From the NCBI GenBank assembly GCA_035282925.1, contig DATEUW010000038.1:1-8686 (forward strand): 8,686 bases of DNA. Direction: 5' to 3'. This stretch comes from ASMP01 sp035282925. Lineage in GTDB: Archaea; Nanobdellota; Nanobdellia; Pacearchaeales; GW2011-AR1. The notes below the pieces were generated by a model. It did no database searches. It was given only the letters and a program-made list of their open reading frames with translations, and was not told the DNA's origin. Shown piece by piece: positions 5,427 through 8,686 of this stretch. The translations under genes and the position numbers were made by a program. Numbering within the stretch: position 1 is the stretch's first letter; the number at the start of each line of letters is the position of its first letter.

Positions 5427-6326
5427 ATGCCGATAAATGCACATCCGGAGTATATTGCGGCTGAAAAAGAATATTTGGCTGCACAGACCCTTGAAGAGAA
5501 AATTGAAAGACTGAAAAAGATGATATCTGTGGCCCCAAAGCACAAGGGGAGCGAGAACTTGCTGGCGCAATTAAGGACAAGACTCAAAAAATTTCTGGAG
5601 CAGCAGGAGAAATCCAAAAAATCGGGAAAGGGAGGAAAACCCGGAATTAAAAAAGAGGAGATGCAGGCGGTCATCGTTGGTTTCACAAATTCGGGAAAAT
5701 CCACTCTTCTTTCTTCGCTGACAAATGCAGCTCCTGAAATTGCCTCTTACTATTTTACCACAAAAACTCCTGTCGTAGGAATAATGAAATATGCAGGGAC
5801 AAACATTCAGCTTATTGAAATTCCCGCAGTAGAATCAGATTATTATGACAGCGGCCTGGTCAACACAGCCGACGTAATTCTGATTGTTATAGTAATCTTG
5901 GATGATTTAGAAAAAATACTTCCTGAATTAAACAGGGCTAAGGGGAAAAAATTAATAATATTCAACATCAAGGACGAAGCACAGGACACGAGAAAAATAG
6001 AAGCGACTCTCAAAAGCAAAAAGCATGATTTTGTTGTGATATCCACAAAAACAAGGAAAGGTTTTGAAGAACTGAAAGAAAAAATTTTCCAGGCGTTCGG
6101 AAAGATAAGAGTATTTACAAAAGAGCCCGGAAAAGACAAATCAGATTCTCCTTTGATTATGAAGCAAAATTCAACTGTCAAAGATGTTGCGGAAAAAATC
6201 TTCAGAGATTATGGAAAAGTAAAGGAAACCAAAATATGGGGGCCAAGCTCAAAATTTCGTGGGCAGAAAGTAGGCTTGAACCATGGGCTCAAAGACCTGG
6301 ATGTCGTTGAATTTAAAACACGCTAA
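5427..6326 (+). CDS. Compact DRG/Obg-type GTPase with C-terminal TGS domain
   Basis: The 299-residue protein has three parts. An N-terminal helical hairpin (about 7-62), rich in Lys and Glu, includes APKHKGSENLLAQLRTRLKK. The G domain has P-loop G85-FTNSGKS-T93 and a G2 region FTTKTPVVG (110-118). A C-terminal TGS domain (227-297) is of the DRG kind, with RVFTKEPGK, NSTVKDVAEKIFRDYG and a WG-x-SS-KFRGQKVGLNH block. DRG proteins associate with ribosomes, so a translation or ribosome-linked role is likely. Oddities: it is shorter than the usual 360-370 residues, with only about 45 residues between G3 and G4, so the S5D2L insert of classical DRGs appears missing. G3 reads EIPA instead of DxPG, and G4 reads NIKD, keeping N180 and D183 but not the Lys of NKxD. 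GTP hydrolysis may therefore differ. The stop overlaps the convergent tyrS stop. Confidence 0.87.
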   Translation: MPINAHPEYIAAEKEYLAAQTLEEKIERLKKMISVAPKHKGSENLLAQLRTRLKKFLEQQEKSKKSGKGGKPGIKKEEMQAVIVGFTNSGKSTLLSSLTNAAPEIASYYFTTKTPVVGIMKYAGTNIQLIEIPAVESDYYDSGLVNTADVILIVIVILDDLEKILPELNRAKGKKLIIFNIKDEAQDTRKIEATLKSKKHDFVVISTKTRKGFEELKEKIFQAFGKIRVFTKEPGKDKSDSPLIMKQNSTVKDVAEKIFRDYGKVKETKIWGPSSKFRGQKVGLNHGLKDLDVVEFKTR

Positions 6327-7345
6327 GAATAAGCCTTTTTTGACAAGACTTCAAGTTCTTTTCTGTATTTGTGTATTGGTTTCAAAAGATTGATAATCTC
6401 GTCTGCAACTGAATTCTTCAGATCGAGGGGATGGATCTTTTTATCAATAAAATCTTTCTCAAGCTCTTTATAATTTTTATAGACTAAATCCCCGCCATAT
6501 TTTTTATCCCGCTTGATAACAAACTTCTCTTTTTTATCCTGCTTCATGGTCATTATGACATATCTCAGGAAAGCCATTATTCCGTTGTCGGGATCTCCTT
6601 CAACGCATTCTGCATTCTGTATCTTGCTTCTTATTGCTTTCTCGTCATCCAATAAGTCTATCTTTGATTTTTCATCAGAAGCCGACATTTTTTTTCCGAC
6701 AAGCCCGGGAATCATAGGAGTCATGACCTCCACCCTCTGCTTGTATCCTATCTTTTTATGGTATTCCCTGGCGAACATGAAAATTTTTCTCTGGTCAGCT
6801 CCGCCGTACTGCACATCTGCTCCAAGATACTGCTCATCAATCATCTGCATTATCGGATAGACAAAACCCGAGAGTTTCGGATTATCACCGAATTTAACAA
6901 CCTCTGACGCAGCCTTTTTCAAATCATGTACAGATGCCAGAGAGGAAACCTGCAGGACATCATACATATACTCCGGCTTTAATTCAAATTCGCTTCCCTT
7001 GACGAATTCCATATTTTTGGTGTCAACCCCTATGGCCTCAAACATCAGAGGAATTATTTTTTCATAATAATCATATCTCTTGTCAAGGATTACCCAGGGA
7101 GTTCCGTCCAAAGCCCCATGTAAATCTGCAAGCAAAATTTTAACCTTAAATCCTGCCTTCAGAAAATCTGCAAGTTTCAGAACCCACAGAAAATAAGCTA
7201 CATGCGGCCTTCCGGTTATCGCTGTTCCGAGGTAAACAACTGGTTTTTCTTTTTTCTTCAGCAGTTCCTTAAGCTCTGATTCTGTCACAATTTCCTCTGT
7301 ATTTCTTGCAATCAGCCTGAATCTTTCCTCAGCGCCCATTACCAT
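6323..7345 (-). CDS. tyrS: Tyrosyl-tRNA synthetase, eukaryote-like (YARS1-type) class I
   Basis: Class I synthetase charging tRNA-Tyr with tyrosine in the cytoplasm. Counting from the upstream in-frame TTG at 7366, the ATP-binding HIGH motif is HVAY (55-58) in GTAITGRPHVAYF, and the KMSKS loop is KMSAS (226-230). Tyrosine-pocket residues match known TyrRS positions: Y45, Y170, Q174, D177 and Q192. Blocks such as TGRPHVAYF, ADFLKAG, ADLHG, GADQRKIF and HPLDLKNSV resemble cytosolic human TyrRS more than the Methanocaldococcus form (my recollection, not an alignment). It has no C-terminal EMAP-like domain and ends right after the catalytic/anticodon-binding core. Start choice: the frame is open to a TTG at 7366, but that lies only a few bases from the TATA-like sequence. 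The ATG at 7345 lies 26 bp from the likely TATA centre and gives 340 residues; the ATG at 7339 is also possible. Confidence 0.93.
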   Translation of the reverse strand: MVMGAEERFRLIARNTEEIVTESELKELLKKKEKPVVYLGTAITGRPHVAYFLWVLKLADFLKAGFKVKILLADLHGALDGTPWVILDKRYDYYEKIIPLMFEAIGVDTKNMEFVKGSEFELKPEYMYDVLQVSSLASVHDLKKAASEVVKFGDNPKLSGFVYPIMQMIDEQYLGADVQYGGADQRKIFMFAREYHKKIGYKQRVEVMTPMIPGLVGKKMSASDEKSKIDLLDDEKAIRSKIQNAECVEGDPDNGIMAFLRYVIMTMKQDKKEKFVIKRDKKYGGDLVYKNYKELEKDFIDKKIHPLDLKNSVADEIINLLKPIHKYRKELEVLSKKAYS

Positions 7346-7367
7346 ATCAGACAGAAAGAAAGACAAT

Positions 7368-7379
7368 TATTAAATTTAA
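7368..7379 (-). promoter_or_regulatory. TATA-like promoter for tyrS
   Basis: The minus strand reads TTAAATTTAATA. The TTTAATA part, centred near 7371, is 26 bp upstream of the ATG at 7345, supporting that ATG and a leaderless mRNA. It argues against the more upstream TTG at 7366, which would fall next to the box. Confidence 0.45.
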
Positions 7380-7410
7380 CGAAAACCATATCTTTTAACA
7401 CGCTAATGCT

Positions 7411-7419
7411 TTTAAAAAT
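7411..7419 (+). promoter_or_regulatory. TATA box for the TctA-family permease gene
   Basis: TTTAAAAAT is centred about 23 bp upstream of the ATG at 7438 and preceded by GC, a context compatible with a BRE. The spacing predicts a leaderless transcript. It shares the 92-bp divergent region with the tyrS promoter, the two boxes being about 40 bp apart. Confidence 0.5.
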
Positions 7420-7437
7420 TAAAGATAATATATCTCC

Positions 7438-8628
7438 ATGCTGATAGAAATTCTTCTCTTTCTCCTTCTCGGAATTCTTGCCGGAACCTTCACAGGCCTC
7501 ATGCCGGGAATCCACATAAATCTTATCGGCGCTTTGCTGGTCTCTGCATCTGTCTCTTTTTTATTTTTTATGCCTGGCTTATACTTCGTTGTTTTCATAA
7601 CCTCTATGGCAATAACCCACACCTTTGTAGATTTCATTCCCTCTGTTTTTTTGGGTTGTCCTGACACAGACACAGAACTTTCCGTATTGCCTGGGCACGA
7701 GCTTCTCAAAGAAGGAAAAGGCCATGCTGCAGTGATGTTGACTGCTTATGGAGGGCTCGCAGCGATAATACTGACAATGATTCTCGCATTTCCGTTGATA
7801 GTTCTTGTCAAAAAAATATATCCTATGGCTCAGGCATTTATTCCGTGGATTCTCATATTTGTCTCATTGATAATGGTTTTTTTGGAAAAGAAAAAATTTT
7901 ATTCATTGCTGGCTTATTCTCTGGCAGGAATTCTCGGCCTTATAGTTTTGAATCTTGAAAATCTGAATCAGCCTCTTCTTCCTTTGCTCACAGGCCTGTT
8001 CGGTGCTTCCAGTCTGATTTTTTCCATAAAAACTAAGACACAGATTCCTGAGCAGACCCTTGAACAGGAAAAAACCAGTTTCAGAAAACCTATTTTAGGG
8101 GCATTGATAGCCTCTCCCTTGTGCGGTTTTCTTCCTGGCTTGGGAAGCGGGCAGGCTGCAATTCTCGGAAACACGATTTCAAAAACAGACAGGAAAGGAT
8201 TCCTCGTTCTGCTTGGAGCCACAAACACGCTCGTCATGGCTTTCTCCTTCCTTTCTCTTTATGCAATCTTAAAAACAAGGACAGGAGCTGCCGCAGCAAT
8301 AAAAGAACTGATAGGAATTCCTTCAGAAAAAATTTTAATCCTTATTTTAATAGTCGCGCTAATTTCCGGGATAATTTCTTTTTTCCTAACCAAAAAACTT
8401 TCTGCTTTCTTCTCCAAAAAGATGAATAAGATAAATTATACAAAACTCTCGGTATTTACCTTGATTGTTCTCGTAGCTATGGTATTTCTGATTTCGGGAT
8501 TTCTCGGGCTGTTGGCTTTTGCAATTTCTGCATTCACCGGAATTTACTGCATCTCCCTTGGTGTAAGAAGGACGCAGATGATGGGATGCCTGCTTCTGCC
8601 GACGATAGTGCTCTATTTGATGCTTTAA
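7438..8628 (+). CDS. TctA-family (tripartite tricarboxylate transporter-like) integral membrane permease, archaeal COG1784 type
   Basis: This 396-residue, very hydrophobic protein has many transmembrane helices in two related halves. Each half carries the TctA signature: GLMPGIHIN (20-28) in the first and GFLPGLGSGQAAI (230-242) in the second. The loop PSVFLGCPDTDTELSVLPGH (68-87) followed by ELLKEGKG is the conserved 'PDxDTxLSxLPGHxLLxEGKG' block of the family. Bacterial TctA forms a carboxylate importer with the small membrane protein TctB and a binding protein TctC; neither is encoded next to it here, and the length is below the roughly 500 residues of bacterial TctA. Archaeal COG1784 proteins are known as stand-alone members with unknown substrate, so a carboxylate role should not be assumed. 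The start ATG is supported by the TATA box and by a helix beginning at residue 3. It is divergent from tyrS. Confidence 0.85.
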   Translation: MLIEILLFLLLGILAGTFTGLMPGIHINLIGALLVSASVSFLFFMPGLYFVVFITSMAITHTFVDFIPSVFLGCPDTDTELSVLPGHELLKEGKGHAAVMLTAYGGLAAIILTMILAFPLIVLVKKIYPMAQAFIPWILIFVSLIMVFLEKKKFYSLLAYSLAGILGLIVLNLENLNQPLLPLLTGLFGASSLIFSIKTKTQIPEQTLEQEKTSFRKPILGALIASPLCGFLPGLGSGQAAILGNTISKTDRKGFLVLLGATNTLVMAFSFLSLYAILKTRTGAAAAIKELIGIPSEKILILILIVALISGIISFFLTKKLSAFFSKKMNKINYTKLSVFTLIVLVAMVFLISGFLGLLAFAISAFTGIYCISLGVRRTQMMGCLLLPTIVLYLML

Positions 8629-8638
8629 AAAAGAAAGT

Positions 8639-8686
8639 CTATTTTCCGAATTTTCTTAAACCCACTTCGATAAGCCTTCTTGTTTT
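8639..8686 (-). CDS. Possible 3' end of a minus-strand gene (partial)
   Basis: On the minus strand, one frame entering from the right edge reads KTRRLIEVGLRKFGK and then stops at a TAG (8639-8641), 10 bp past the stop of the permease gene. The basic, coding-like composition and the tight tail-to-tail spacing fit the gene density of the window. Only 15 residues are visible, another frame (QEGLSKWV, then stop) is also open, and no family can be recognised, so this is a weak call. Confidence 0.35.
   Translation of the reverse strand, partial: KTRRLIEVGLRKFGK

Noticed and set aside
5390..5704. 104-residue minus-strand open frame that would extend upstream of the methyltransferase region
   Set aside because: It overlaps the well-supported GTPase coding strand and the divergent promoter, and has no family features; it is a shadow frame.
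1..8686. Defence island, CRISPR array, prophage or insertion sequence
   Set aside because: No repeat-spacer pattern, transposase, integrase, nuclease or toxin-antitoxin motif was found on either strand; the genes are housekeeping, envelope and transport types.

Overview
The window is AT-rich, gene-dense archaeal chromosome, most likely from a small-genome DPANN archaeon of the Woesearchaeota/Pacearchaeota kind. This placement is inferred from gene content; no rRNA is present. The evidence is: a TGS-domain DRG-type GTPase, a COG1784-type TctA permease, a ThpR cyclic phosphodiesterase, a Cys-rich secreted protein with DSDGG and NGGE domains, and TATA-like boxes about 23-30 bp upstream of almost every start codon with almost no room for Shine-Dalgarno leaders. 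Genes are packed with gaps of 10-99 bp, some overlap, and no stretch over 300 bp lacks a gene. I see no tRNA, rRNA, CRISPR, IS or phage genes.

Left block (1-5393, all on the minus strand; listed in transcription order from right to left): an rRNA methyltransferase resembling the aminoglycoside-resistance 16S m7G1405 (Arm/FmrO) family (5393-4593); a 55-residue Pro/Gln-rich tail-anchored membrane protein (4556-4389); an M16 zinc peptidase with intact HxxEH (4332-3133); a 680-residue secreted multidomain Cys-rich protein (3088-1046); a six-helix half-size MFS protein (946-368); and, overlapping it by ATGA, a thpR gene that runs off the left edge. Each of these genes except thpR has its own candidate TATA box, so they are probably separate short transcripts rather than one operon. 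MFS-thpR is the only clear two-gene operon.

Right block (5394-8686): a compact DRG-like TGS GTPase (+) is divergent from the methyltransferase, with only 33 bp between start codons. It runs tail to tail into a eukaryote-like tyrosyl-tRNA synthetase (-), and the two stop codons overlap in the four bases CTAA. Divergent from tyrS is a TctA-family permease (+). The last 48 bases may hold the end of a minus-strand gene.

Functionally, the centre is a translation neighbourhood (rRNA methyltransferase, ribosome-linked TGS GTPase, TyrRS). It is flanked by envelope and transport genes (secreted protein, small membrane protein, half MFS, TctA permease). The most unusual items are the Arm-type methyltransferase in an archaeal context, the stripped-down GTPase with altered G3 and G4 motifs, the half-size MFS, and the duplicated Cys-rich domain of the secreted protein.
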